The position numbers and the translations under genes were made by a program. From NCBI GenBank assembly GCA_014859175.1, contig JACUUQ010000006.1:1-36854 (forward strand): a stretch of 36,854 bases of DNA. Reading direction: 5' to 3'. Positions 24,688-32,456 of the stretch are shown piece after piece (the stretch's first letter is position 1; every line of letters begins with the position of its first letter). The notes below the pieces were generated by a model that was given only the letters and a program-made list of their open reading frames with translations, ran no database searches and had not been told where the DNA came from. The stretch comes from Lutibacter sp. GTDB taxonomy: Bacteria > Bacteroidota > Bacteroidia > Flavobacteriales > Flavobacteriaceae.

Positions 24688-25584
24688 TTACAGAAATGTG
24701 ATTTTACTTTTAATTTCCCCAACCTCCAAAGCTACTTTTCGCCCTAAAATCAGCGCTCGATTATCATCCAAATGTCCGGCAGGAAAATTAAAAACCACCG
24801 GAAAATCATATTCCGAAACGCAATCCAAGATAATTTCTTCCGCAGTTTTCCCAAAAGGAATTTCATTGTCGTGCATATCAGTCATTCCGCCAACAATTAA
24901 ACCCTGTAAATTGTCGAAATAACCGTTTCGCTTCAGGTTCATCAACATCCTGTCTATATGGTATAAATATTCATCCAAATCTTCAATAAACAGTATTTTG
25001 CCGGCTGTTTTAGTGGCCGATTTACTTCCCAATAAACTATATAAAACCGATAAATTTCCGCCTACAAGTTCACCCGAAGCATTTCCCAATTTATTTTTTT
25101 CGTCAGCAGGAATTTCATAAGATAAATTTTTTCCAAAGAGGCACTTTTTTAATGATTCTAAAGCTTTCTGACTGTTATTTTCAAGATTTATGGGCATCGT
25201 TGCGTGCAAAGTTTCAATCCCGAAATTGTGGATGTGGCTGTGCAAAACCGTAATATCGGAATAACCGATGATCCATTTTGGGTGCTTTTTAAACGCCGAA
25301 AAATCAAGTTTGTCAATTAGTCGAACAGTTCCATAACCGCCTCTTGCGCACCAAATCGCCTTTACTTTTGGGTTGTCAAGCATTTGTTGAAAATCGGCGA
25401 TTCTTTTTTCATCAGAAGCAGCAAATTGATTTTCTACAGAACCAATAGTTTCTCCAATAATTACATGCAATTCCCATTTTTCAAGCAATTTAATGGCAGA
25501 AATTATTTTATCCGAAGCTATTTTTCTGGCTGTGGAAACGATGGCAACGGTATCGCCTTTTTGTAAATAGCTGGGTTGAATCAT
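24688..25584 (-). CDS. LD-carboxypeptidase (peptidase family S66)
   Basis: A 298-residue serine peptidase of the muramoyltetrapeptide LD-carboxypeptidase family, which removes the terminal D-alanine from murein tetrapeptides during cell-wall recycling in the cytoplasm. The nucleophile is S109 in GYSDITVLH, and the remaining triad is E201 in FIEDLDE and H271 in PAGHLDDN, matching the S66 Ser-Glu-His arrangement. ARGGYG (80-85) is the usual neighbouring motif. There is no signal peptide, consistent with a cytoplasmic recycling role. The ATG at 25584 is preferred over an in-frame one at 25611. It is divergent from metG. Confidence 0.88.
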   Translation of the reverse strand: MIQPSYLQKGDTVAIVSTARKIASDKIISAIKLLEKWELHVIIGETIGSVENQFAASDEKRIADFQQMLDNPKVKAIWCARGGYGTVRLIDKLDFSAFKKHPKWIIGYSDITVLHSHIHNFGIETLHATMPINLENNSQKALESLKKCLFGKNLSYEIPADEKNKLGNASGELVGGNLSVLYSLLGSKSATKTAGKILFIEDLDEYLYHIDRMLMNLKRNGYFDNLQGLIVGGMTDMHDNEIPFGKTAEEIILDCVSEYDFPVVFNFPAGHLDDNRALILGRKVALEVGEIKSKITFL

Positions 25585-25657
25585 CTTGAAATTTAATAAA
25601 ACATACTGCAAATTACGAAAACCGAATCAACTATTCACTTTTCTGACAAACAATCCT

Positions 25658-25665
25658 TATTTTTG
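25658..25665 (+). promoter_or_regulatory. -7 box of metG
   Basis: TATTTTTG matches TAnnTTTG, with TTC (one mismatch from TTG) 21 bp upstream at 25634-25636. The box ends at the G of a TTG that would be an in-frame upstream start, which supports translation from the ATG at 25686. Confidence 0.5.
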
Positions 25666-25685
25666 TGGCTCTTAAACAAATTTTG

Positions 25686-27836
25686 ATGAGCAATTCCAAA
25701 AGTCCTGCCGCAAAGGCAACAAGATATACCATTACGGCAGCGCTGCCTTACACCAACGGGCCGGTTCATATTGGCCATTTGGCCGGTGTTTACGTTCCTG
25801 CCGATATTTATGCGCGCTATTTGCGTATGAAAGGAAATGATGTGATTTTTATTTGCGGATCGGATGAGCACGGCGTGCCAATTACCATAAAAGCAAAAAA
25901 AGAAGGCGTTTCGCCACAAGTTATAGTTGATAAATACCACGCCATCATTAAAAAATCTTTTGAAGATTTCGGGATTTCTTTCGATAATTATTCGCGTACA
26001 TCAGCAGAGATTCACCATAAAACAGCTTCTGAATTTTTTAGAAAATTGTACGATGAAGGAAAATTTATTGAAGAAACCAGCGAGCAATTGTATGATGAAG
26101 AAGCGAACCAGTTTTTGGCCGATAGGTTTGTGGTTGGCACTTGCCCCAAGTGCGGCAACGAAGAAAGTTATGGTGATCAATGTGAAAAATGCGGCACAAG
26201 CCATAATGCCACCGATTTAATCAATCCGAAATCGGCCATCACAGGCAATGTTCCTGCCAAAAAAATGACAAAACATTGGTATTTGCCATTGGAAAAATAT
26301 GAAAAATGGTTGCGCGAATGGATTGTGGAAGGCCATAAAAACGACTGGAAAGCCAATGTGTTGGGACAAGTAAAATCGTGGCTGGACGACGGATTAAAAC
26401 CAAGAGCGGTAACGCGCGATTTGGATTGGGGAATTCCGGTGCCTGTTGAAAATGCGGAGGGAAAAGTGCTTTACGTTTGGTTTGATGCGCCTATTGGCTA
26501 TATTTCTTCCACCAAAGAATGGGCAGCGCGTGAAGGAAAAGACTGGGAACCTTATTGGAAAGACAAAGACACAAAACTGATTCATTTTATTGGCAAAGAC
26601 AATATTGTGTTTCATTGCATCATTTTTCCGGCGATGTTAAAAGCCGAAGGCACGTATATTTTGCCCGAAAATGTGCCTGCAAATGAATTCTTAAACTTGG
26701 AAGGCAATAAAATCTCCACCTCAAAAAATTGGGCGGTTTGGCTGCATGAATATTTGGAAGATTTCCCAAACAAACAAGATGTGTTGCGCTTTGCCTTAAC
26801 GGCCAATGCGCCGGAAACAAAAGACAACGATTTTACCTGGAAAGATTTTCAGGCAAGAAACAACAACGAATTGGTGGCCATTTTTGGCAATTTTATCAAC
26901 AGGGTAGTGGTTTTAAGCGATAAATATTACAACGGCATTGTTCCTGAACCCAATGAGTTTTCTGATATTGACAATGAAACTTTGGAGAAAATGCACAAAT
27001 TTCCTTCCATTATTGGCAATTCCATCGATCGTTACAGGTTTCGTGAAGCTTCTCAAGAATTGCTGAATTTAGCACGGCTGGGAAACAAATATTTGGCCGA
27101 TGAAGAGCCTTGGAAAATGATTAAGGTTGATGAAGAACGCGTAAAAACAGTGATGTTTGTTGCCTTGCAAATTGCCACTGCTTTGGCGGTTTTGAGCGAA
27201 CCTTTTTTGCCGTTTACTTCAGCAAAATTGAAGGGGATTTTGAATATCACTTCGACTCCGCTCAGTGACCAATCAAATAATACCCTGAGCGGAGCCAGTG
27301 ACCAAACTGACAGCGCCCTGAGCGGAGTCGAAGGGTGGAATGATGTTGAAGACAAAGAAGAATTACTGCCGCCAAACCATCAAATTGGCAAAGGAGAATT
27401 GTTGTTTGCAAAAATAGAGGATGAAGAAATTCAGAAGCAATTGGACAGATTGGAAGCGACAAAGTTAACAAATGAAGCTGAAAATAAAATAACGGAACCA
27501 CAAAAACCAACCATCGAATTTGATGATTTCACGAAATTGGACATCAGGGTTGGAACCATTATTGAAGCAATTAAAGTTCCGAAAACCAAAAAATTATTGC
27601 AATTAAAAGTTGATGTGGGCATTGACGTTCGCACCATTATTTCGGGCATTGCAGAAAGTTTTAATCCGGAAGACATCATCGGACAAAAAGTGACGGTTTT
27701 GGTAAATTTGGCGCCACGTATCTTAAAAGGCATAGAAAGCCAAGGAATGATTTTAATGACCAACACACCCGACGGCAAATTGGCTTTTATTGAGCCGGAA
27801 AATGATGCTGTTGCCAACGGAGCGCAAATAAGTTAG
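25686..27836 (+). CDS. metG: Methionyl-tRNA synthetase with C-terminal tRNA-binding domain
   Basis: This 716-residue class I synthetase charges tRNA-Met. The ATP signature is PVHIGH (26-31), the zinc knuckle is C153-x2-C156 and C166-x2-C169, the KMSKS-type loop is K342-I-S-T-S346, and the anticodon-binding helices follow. The C terminus (~615-716, [14 protein letters not shown]...) is a Trbp111/EMAP-II-like tRNA-binding domain. Between the two parts, residues ~522-549 are encoded by a palindromic repeat inserted in frame, which reads LSDQ...LSGASDQT...LSGVEG. That is not expected in MetRS and sits in a linker, so the enzyme is probably functional. The ATG at 25686 is chosen because the TTG at 25665 is part of the promoter. 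Confidence 0.94.
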   Translation: MSNSKSPAAKATRYTITAALPYTNGPVHIGHLAGVYVPADIYARYLRMKGNDVIFICGSDEHGVPITIKAKKEGVSPQVIVDKYHAIIKKSFEDFGISFDNYSRTSAEIHHKTASEFFRKLYDEGKFIEETSEQLYDEEANQFLADRFVVGTCPKCGNEESYGDQCEKCGTSHNATDLINPKSAITGNVPAKKMTKHWYLPLEKYEKWLREWIVEGHKNDWKANVLGQVKSWLDDGLKPRAVTRDLDWGIPVPVENAEGKVLYVWFDAPIGYISSTKEWAAREGKDWEPYWKDKDTKLIHFIGKDNIVFHCIIFPAMLKAEGTYILPENVPANEFLNLEGNKISTSKNWAVWLHEYLEDFPNKQDVLRFALTANAPETKDNDFTWKDFQARNNNELVAIFGNFINRVVVLSDKYYNGIVPEPNEFSDIDNETLEKMHKFPSIIGNSIDRYRFREASQELLNLARLGNKYLADEEPWKMIKVDEERVKTVMFVALQIATALAVLSEPFLPFTSAKLKGILNITSTPLSDQSNNTLSGASDQTDSALSGVEGWNDVEDKEELLPPNHQIGKGELLFAKIEDEEIQKQLDRLEATKLTNEAENKITEPQKPTIEFDDFTKLDIRVGTIIEAIKVPKTKKLLQLKVDVGIDVRTIISGIAESFNPEDIIGQKVTVLVNLAPRILKGIESQGMILMTNTPDGKLAFIEPENDAVANGAQIS
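27250..27333 (+). repeat. Palindromic repeat inserted in frame in metG
   Basis: CTTCGACTCCGCTCAG (27250-27265) and its exact reverse complement CTGAGCGGAGTCGAAG (27318-27333) bound an 84-bp segment. A third, partial copy, CTGAGCGGAGCC, starts at 27285, and AGTGACCAA is repeated at 27264 and 27297. It is markedly more GC-rich than its surroundings. The length is exactly 28 codons and contains no stop. The arm matches the CTTCGACTCCGCTCAG-type palindromes I recall as dispersed in Bacteroidota intergenic DNA. Confidence 0.85.
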
Positions 27837-27860
27837 TAATTGTTACTAATTTTTTTCAAA

Positions 27861-27928
27861 CGTCATGCTCAACTTGTTTTAGCATCTTACCATATTTAGC
27901 CAAATCCAGAAAGAAGCTCAGGGTGAAG
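27861..27928. repeat. Degenerate dispersed repeat between metG and tex
   Basis: A segment beginning CGTCATGCTCAACTTGTTTT and ending GAAGCTCAGGGTGAAG, with partly complementary ends. It resembles a decayed copy of the GTCATGCTGAACTTGTTTCAGCATC-type palindromic repeat common in Bacteroidota. It occupies most of the metG-tex gap. Confidence 0.5.
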
Positions 27929-28005
27929 ATTTTTAGTCAAAATTGGATAATTTAAAGAGTTGTATTGACTGCAAACTGAGATTACCAACTGAAAACCAAA
28001 TTAAA

Positions 28006-30129
28006 ATGCAACTAATACCTTATATAAAATCCTTTACCGACCTTCCTGATAAAAGCATTATTAATACCGTGCAATTGTTAAACGAAGATTGCACCATTCC
28101 TTTTATTTCACGCTACCGAAAAGAAATGACAGGCGATTTGGACGAAGTGCAAATTGGTGAAATTGTGAAGTACAAATTGCAATTTGAAGTTTTGGAAAAG
28201 CGCAAAACTGCCATCATTAAAGAATTGGCCGCCCAAGAAGTTTTAACCGATGAATTGAATGCGAAAATTATTGCCGCCAATGATTTAATCACTTTGGAAG
28301 ACATTTACCTTCCATTCAAGAAAAAGCGAAAAACAAAAGCCGAAATTGCGCGCAACCAAGGTTTGGAACCTTTGGCGAAAATTATCATGAGCCAACGTGC
28401 AGAGAATATTGCTTCTATTGCCCAAAAATATATTACCGCTGAAGTCAAAACTTTAGCAGAAGCATTTGAAGGCGCACAACATATTATGGCTGAATGGATC
28501 AATGAACGAACCGATATCAGAAACAGCATTCGCTATCAATTGGAAAAGTTTTCCATTATTGCAACCACTTTAATAAAAGCAAAAGTTGAAAATGAAAAGG
28601 CACAAAAATATCGCGATTATTTTGATTTTTCGGAACCGTTAAGCCGCTGTCCGTCTCATCGTTTATTGGCGATTTTACGAGCTGAAAACGAAGGGTTTAT
28701 TCGTGTGAAAATTGAAATAGATGACGAAAAAACCATTGCAAAAATAGAAGACAGAATCATCAATTCAAAAAATGATTGCGCCAACCATATTAAAATAGCG
28801 ATACAAGACGCCTATAAACGGTTGCTTTTTCCTGCCTTGGCAAATGAAAGGTTGAATTTGGCAAAAGAAAAAGCAGATGATGCCGCCATTCAGGTTTTTG
28901 CAAAAAACTTGAAACAATTGCTGTTGGGCGCGCCGCTTGGCGAAAAACACATTTTGGCCATCGATCCTGGATTTAAATCGGGTTGTAAAGTGGTTTGCCT
29001 GGGCGCTCAGGGCGAGTTGCTTTACAATGAGACAATTTATCCAAATGCGCCACAAAACGACTTAAAAGGTGCTTCCGGCAAAATAAGTTCTTTGGTGAAC
29101 GCCTATAAAATTGAAGCCATCGCCATTGGCAACGGAACCGCATCACGTGAAACGGAACAATTCATCAAAAACATCAAATTTTATACGGATATAGAAGTTT
29201 ATGTGGTGAGTGAAGCCGGTGCTTCCATTTATTCTGCTTCAAAAATTGCACGCGATGAGTTTCCAAATTATGATGTTACTGTGCGGGGTGCAGTTTCTAT
29301 TGGCCGAAGATTGGCAGATCCTTTGGCTGAATTGGTGAAAATAGACGCTAAATCTATTGGCGTTGGCCAGTACCAACACGATGTGGATCAAGTCAAATTG
29401 AAAATTGCTTTGGACAGCACCGTGGAAAGCTGCGTAAATATGGTTGGCGTAAATGTTAATACGGCAAGTGAATCTTTGCTGAGTTATGTTTCTGGAATCG
29501 GACCAAAATTGGCGGAAAACATTGTGGCGTTCAGGGCTGAAAACGGGGCATTTGCTACCAGAAATGACATTAAAAAAGTGGCCAGACTTGGAGATAAGGC
29601 TTTTGAACAAAGCGCTGGATTTCTGCGAATCAAAAATGGTAAAAATGCGTTGGATGATTCGGCAGTGCACCCCGAGAGTTATGATATTGTGCATAAAATG
29701 GCTGCAGACAATAATTTAACGGTTGCTGAGCTTATAGGAAATAAGATTGTTTTGCAATCAATTCAGTTGGAAAAATACGTTACTGCATCTATTGGATTGC
29801 CTACCTTAAAAGATATGGTTAAGGAATTGGAAAAACCCGGATTGGATCCGCGCAAAAAAGCGAAAGTTTTTACTTTTAACCAAAATATCACTTCCATCAA
29901 CGATTTACAAGGAGGTCAATTGTTGCCGGGCATCATAAATAATATCACCAATTTTGGTTGTTTTGTTGATATCGGCATTAAAGAAAGCGGCTTGATTCAT
30001 ATTTCCAATTTGTCGGATACTTTCGTGAGCGATGTTAATTCAGTTGTAACTTTACAGCAGCACGTGATTGTGAAAGTTTTGGAAGTTGATATTCCCAGAA
30101 AACGGATACAGTTATCATTGATGCGTTGA
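28006..30129 (+). CDS. tex: Tex family RNA-binding transcriptional accessory protein
   Basis: A 707-residue Tex protein, a conserved nucleic-acid-binding factor implicated in transcription and stress tolerance. In order it has the N-terminal Tex helical domain (LLNEDCTIPFISRYRKEMTGDLDEVQIGEI), a YqgF/RuvX-like RNase H fold (HILAIDPGFKSGCKVVCLG), helix-hairpin-helix modules (LLSYVSGIGPKLAENIVAFRAENGAF), and a C-terminal S1 domain (LLPGIINNITNFGCFVDIGIKESGLIHISNLS). The ATG at 28006 gives the usual N terminus MQLIPYIKS; an in-frame TTG at 27943 would add 21 atypical residues. It appears monocistronic after metG, from which a degenerate repeat separates it. Confidence 0.93.
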   Translation: MQLIPYIKSFTDLPDKSIINTVQLLNEDCTIPFISRYRKEMTGDLDEVQIGEIVKYKLQFEVLEKRKTAIIKELAAQEVLTDELNAKIIAANDLITLEDIYLPFKKKRKTKAEIARNQGLEPLAKIIMSQRAENIASIAQKYITAEVKTLAEAFEGAQHIMAEWINERTDIRNSIRYQLEKFSIIATTLIKAKVENEKAQKYRDYFDFSEPLSRCPSHRLLAILRAENEGFIRVKIEIDDEKTIAKIEDRIINSKNDCANHIKIAIQDAYKRLLFPALANERLNLAKEKADDAAIQVFAKNLKQLLLGAPLGEKHILAIDPGFKSGCKVVCLGAQGELLYNETIYPNAPQNDLKGASGKISSLVNAYKIEAIAIGNGTASRETEQFIKNIKFYTDIEVYVVSEAGASIYSASKIARDEFPNYDVTVRGAVSIGRRLADPLAELVKIDAKSIGVGQYQHDVDQVKLKIALDSTVESCVNMVGVNVNTASESLLSYVSGIGPKLAENIVAFRAENGAFATRNDIKKVARLGDKAFEQSAGFLRIKNGKNALDDSAVHPESYDIVHKMAADNNLTVAELIGNKIVLQSIQLEKYVTASIGLPTLKDMVKELEKPGLDPRKKAKVFTFNQNITSINDLQGGQLLPGIINNITNFGCFVDIGIKESGLIHISNLSDTFVSDVNSVVTLQQHVIVKVLEVDIPRKRIQLSLMR

Positions 30130-30273
30130 ATTGTTGAATCGTTTATTCCATGATACGTTTAGTTGTTGATTCCGACCTAAGATATATATACATTGTTGTC
30201 CGATAAAAAAGAAGCCAAATTAATGGCTTCTTAAAAGTTATCGTAATTTTATGTTGCAAAAAACTAAAATACG
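30130..30273. other. Spacer with a hairpin downstream of tex
   Basis: A 9-bp perfect hairpin, AAGAAGCCA (30209-30217) - AATTAA - TGGCTTCTT (30224-30232), lies 80 bp after tex. The run of A before it and only two T after it make it a better rho-independent terminator for leftward than rightward transcription. It may be a bidirectional terminator for tex or part of the adjacent insertion-sequence remnant. No gene is seen. Confidence 0.5.
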
Positions 30274-30623
30274 ATGAGTAAGGGTAATTATTTTTCTTGT
30301 AAATCTGTTTTCGGATAGCTGATTTCTTTAATTGATGATAAAATAATCAAAAGGAGTGTCAAAGAATGTGACTCTGGTCGATATACAAAGAAATTTAAAA
30401 CGAAAGGTCATTTGATAAGTATGCTTTTTTGTTCGTTTGCCAAATGCAATTCGCAACGGAAAATATCAGGAGCGATGCTTGGATTGTCTATAAAACAGAA
30501 CCTTTACAGTTAAATCACATACCAAAAAAAAGTACTTTGTCGGATGCAAATAATAACAGAGACGTTGAGGTTTTTGAAAAAATTTATCATAAGCTGCTAC
30601 AATTGTATGGTTCGGTTTTGTAG
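30274..30623 (+). pseudogene. Decayed IS4-family transposase N-terminal fragment
   Basis: Translation from the ATG at 30274 (MSKGNYFSCKSVFG) meets a TAG at 30316-30318 where homologues would continue. The same frame then reads LISLIDDKIIKRSVKEC, DSGRYTKKFKTKGHLISMLF and CSFAKCNSQRKISGAMLGLS. A frameshift near 30492 moves the homology to another frame, which reads QLNHIPKKSTLSDANNNRDVEVFEKIYHKLLQLYG and stops at 30623. These blocks are what I recognise as the N-terminal (DUF4372-like) region of IS4-family transposases. The catalytic DDE part is absent, as are recognisable terminal repeats. It is therefore dead on three counts: nonsense mutation, frameshift and 3' truncation. It lies 82 bp upstream of the dtxR operator. 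Confidence 0.8.
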
Positions 30624-30704
30624 GACATGAATGTTTTAATTTTTTTTTGAGCTAAAAAACTTCTATTTTAGAACTGCTTAATTGAGGTTTTTTGCAAACC
30701 TATT

Positions 30705-30720
30705 TTTAGACAAGTCTAAA
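30705..30720. promoter_or_regulatory. Predicted metalloregulator operator in the dtxR promoter
   Basis: TTTAGACAAGTCTAAA is a palindrome with 7-bp perfect arms around AA, 8 bp upstream of the -7 box at 30729-30736. A further GTCTAAA half-site lies at 30736-30742, exactly 22 bp (two helical turns) from the first. DtxR/MntR family repressors bind palindromes of this size, and a similar one precedes feoA, so autoregulation is predicted. Confidence 0.65.
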
Positions 30721-30728
30721 TATTTTAT

Positions 30729-30736
30729 TATATTTG
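30729..30736 (+). promoter_or_regulatory. -7 box of the dtxR-like gene
   Basis: TATATTTG, 16 bp before the ATG at 30753. The expected -33 TTG is replaced by TTT inside the operator, so the promoter may be weak. Confidence 0.5.
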
Positions 30737-30752
30737 TCTAAATAAACATTTT

Positions 30753-31412
30753 ATGTTATTGTCTCAAACCGAAGAAAATTACTTAAAAGCCATTTATAGT
30801 TTGGCTTATGCCAATTCGAATAAGGTTAGCACCACCCTGATTTCAGCAGCGCTAAAAACAAAAGCATCTTCTGTGACGGATATGATTAAAAAACTGGCCG
30901 ATAAAGATTTGGTTCATTACAAAAAATATCAGGGCGTTTCATTGACTGAAGTCGGTCAAAAAATTGCCGTGGAAATTGTTCGAAAACACCGATTGTGGGA
31001 AGTGTTTTTAGTGAATAAACTCAATTATAATTGGGATGAAGTGCACGAATTGGCTGAACAACTGGAGCATATCAAATCCGAAACTTTAATTGACAAGTTG
31101 GAAGCATTTTTGGAATTCCCCAAACACGACCCTCACGGAGATCCTATTCCCGACAAGAATGGCAATATTGAACATCATAAAAATATGATGCTTTCTTCCG
31201 TAGAAAATGGCGAATCCTGCGTTGTTATCGGCATTAAAGATTCTTCCGATCCGTTTTTGAAATTTTTGGACAAACTGCAAATCCAACTGGGAAGCAATTT
31301 AAAAGTGGTTTCAAAAGAATCGTTCGACAATTCAATGCTAATTGAAACCGCGACTGGATCAATCTCCATATCAAATCAAATTTCAAAAAATTTATTCGTA
31401 AAAAAAATATAA
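30753..31412 (+). CDS. DtxR/MntR-family metal-dependent transcriptional repressor
   Basis: A 219-residue regulator with the DtxR layout: a winged helix (1-65, with TEENYLKAIYSLA and KASSVTDMIKKLADKDLV), a metal-binding dimerisation domain (~66-140, with RKHRLWEVFLVNKL, VHELAEQLEHI and FPKHDPHGDPIP carrying the usual His/Glu ligands), and a C-terminal FeoA/SH3-like domain (~150-219). Whether it senses iron or manganese cannot be decided from the ligands. It is followed after 3 bp by a ZIP transporter gene and faces the feo cluster. The matching palindromes in its own and the feoA promoter suggest it represses both units when metal is plentiful. Confidence 0.9.
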   Translation: MLLSQTEENYLKAIYSLAYANSNKVSTTLISAALKTKASSVTDMIKKLADKDLVHYKKYQGVSLTEVGQKIAVEIVRKHRLWEVFLVNKLNYNWDEVHELAEQLEHIKSETLIDKLEAFLEFPKHDPHGDPIPDKNGNIEHHKNMMLSSVENGESCVVIGIKDSSDPFLKFLDKLQIQLGSNLKVVSKESFDNSMLIETATGSISISNQISKNLFVKKI

Positions 31413-31415
31413 AAG

Positions 31416-32237
31416 ATGGCACAAATTATTGATTATTTTAAAAGTATCGATCCCATTTTGGCTGCATTATATGCCACATTATTCACTTGGGGCTTAACTG
31501 CTTTGGGCGCCTCTTTGGTGTTTTTGTTCAAAGGAATGAACCGGGCACTGTTCGACGGAATGCTTGGATTTACGGGTGGCGTTATGGTAGCGGCCAGTTT
31601 TTGGAGCCTGTTGGCGCCGGGAATAGAAATGAGTTCGGGCGAAGGTTTTGTGAAAGTGATTCCTGCTGTTGTGGGTTTTGGGCTGGGCGCGATATTTTTG
31701 TTTGGATTGGACAAAATATTGCCGCATTTACACGTAAACTTTAAAGAATCGGAAAAAGAAGGCGTAAAAACACCTTTGCACAAAACCACTTTATTGGTGC
31801 TTGCAATCACCTTGCACAACATTCCTGAAGGATTGGCCATTGGCGTTTTATTTGGCGGTGTTGCGGCCGGTTTTGATGGCGCAACCATTGGCGGGGCAGT
31901 TGCGCTTGCCATTGGCATTGGTCTGCAGAATTTCCCTGAGGGATTTGCGGTTTCTATGCCGATAAGAAGACAGGGCGCAAGTAAATTTAAGAGTTTTATG
32001 TATGGGCAATCATCTGCAATGGTTGAACCGATTGCAGCCGTAATTGGCGCTTGGGCTGTGATGACGTTTCAGCCAATTTTGCCTTATGCGTTGGCTTTTG
32101 CGGCCGGTGCCATGATATTTGTGGTGGTTGAAGAAGTTATTCCAGAAACACAAAGAGACAAATATACCGATATCGCAACACTGGGTTTTATTGGCGGATT
32201 TATAGTTATGATGACTTTGGATGTGGGATTGAGTTAG
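31416..32237 (+). CDS. ZIP family metal transporter
   Basis: A 273-residue inner-membrane protein with about eight transmembrane segments and the two signature half-sites of the binuclear ZIP metal centre: HNIPEG (134-139) and QNFPEG (171-176). The short histidine-bearing loop DKILPHLHVNF (~99-109) lies before the fourth helix. This GufA-like group imports zinc, iron or manganese; the ion is not readable from sequence. The 3-bp gap after the dtxR-like gene makes a two-gene operon, so its expression probably follows that regulator. It ends opposite the feo cluster. Confidence 0.9.
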   Translation: MAQIIDYFKSIDPILAALYATLFTWGLTALGASLVFLFKGMNRALFDGMLGFTGGVMVAASFWSLLAPGIEMSSGEGFVKVIPAVVGFGLGAIFLFGLDKILPHLHVNFKESEKEGVKTPLHKTTLLVLAITLHNIPEGLAIGVLFGGVAAGFDGATIGGAVALAIGIGLQNFPEGFAVSMPIRRQGASKFKSFMYGQSSAMVEPIAAVIGAWAVMTFQPILPYALAFAAGAMIFVVVEEVIPETQRDKYTDIATLGFIGGFIVMMTLDVGLS

Positions 32238-32336
32238 GCTCCCTAACCCCCGAAGGGGGAATTGATAACTGGTAATGGAAAATTAGTCAATTTTAGTGAA
32301 AATTGACTAAAAAAACTAAACGATTAAACTCCTAAA
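32238..32336. terminator. Convergent intergenic region with two hairpins
   Basis: A short hairpin CCCCC-GAA-GGGGG (32247-32259) inside CTCCCTAACCCCCGAAGGGGG is followed by a perfect 12-bp hairpin (TTAGTCAATTTT at 32283-32294, loop AGTG, complement 32299-32310). The second is the probable terminator between the convergent ZIP and feo transcripts. Only a four-U tail is available leftward and an A tract rightward, so it is not a classical strong terminator. Confidence 0.55.
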
Positions 32337-32456
32337 CTAATGGCAACTGCCGCAATCTGGGTCGCAATTGCCTTTCTTCTTCGACTTAAAAAAATATTTT
32401 TTAACCAAAAATGCGACGGCAAGCCCTAAAGCAATATAAACCAAATAATCTTGCAT
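32337..32456 (-). CDS. FeoB-associated Cys-rich membrane protein, 39 aa
   Basis: A 39-residue protein starting at the ATG at 32456-32454, which overlaps the feoB TGA by one base (TGATG). It has one N-terminal transmembrane helix (DYLVYIALGLAVAFLVKKYF, residues 3-22), a basic stretch (KSKKKG) and a cysteine cluster CDPDCGSCH (31-39). This is the layout of the small FeoB-associated Cys-rich family, placed right after feoB in many bacteria. A role in accepting or shuttling ferrous iron at the cytoplasmic face is proposed from its position and cysteines, not proven. It is translationally coupled to feoB. Confidence 0.9.
   Translation of the reverse strand: MQDYLVYIALGLAVAFLVKKYFFKSKKKGNCDPDCGSCH

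Noticed and set aside
24484-24747. Possible 87-codon plus-strand gene
   Set aside because: It consists of TTTGTG/TTTGCG repeats translated in one frame, then runs antisense into the LD-carboxypeptidase gene.
30209-30232. Strong rightward terminator of tex
   Set aside because: The stem is good but only two T follow it on the plus strand. The U tract favours leftward transcripts, so I list it only as a hairpin.
32247-32259. CCCCC-GAA-GGGGG as a standalone terminator
   Set aside because: The three-base loop has no following T tract; the 12-bp hairpin at 32283-32310 is the better candidate.
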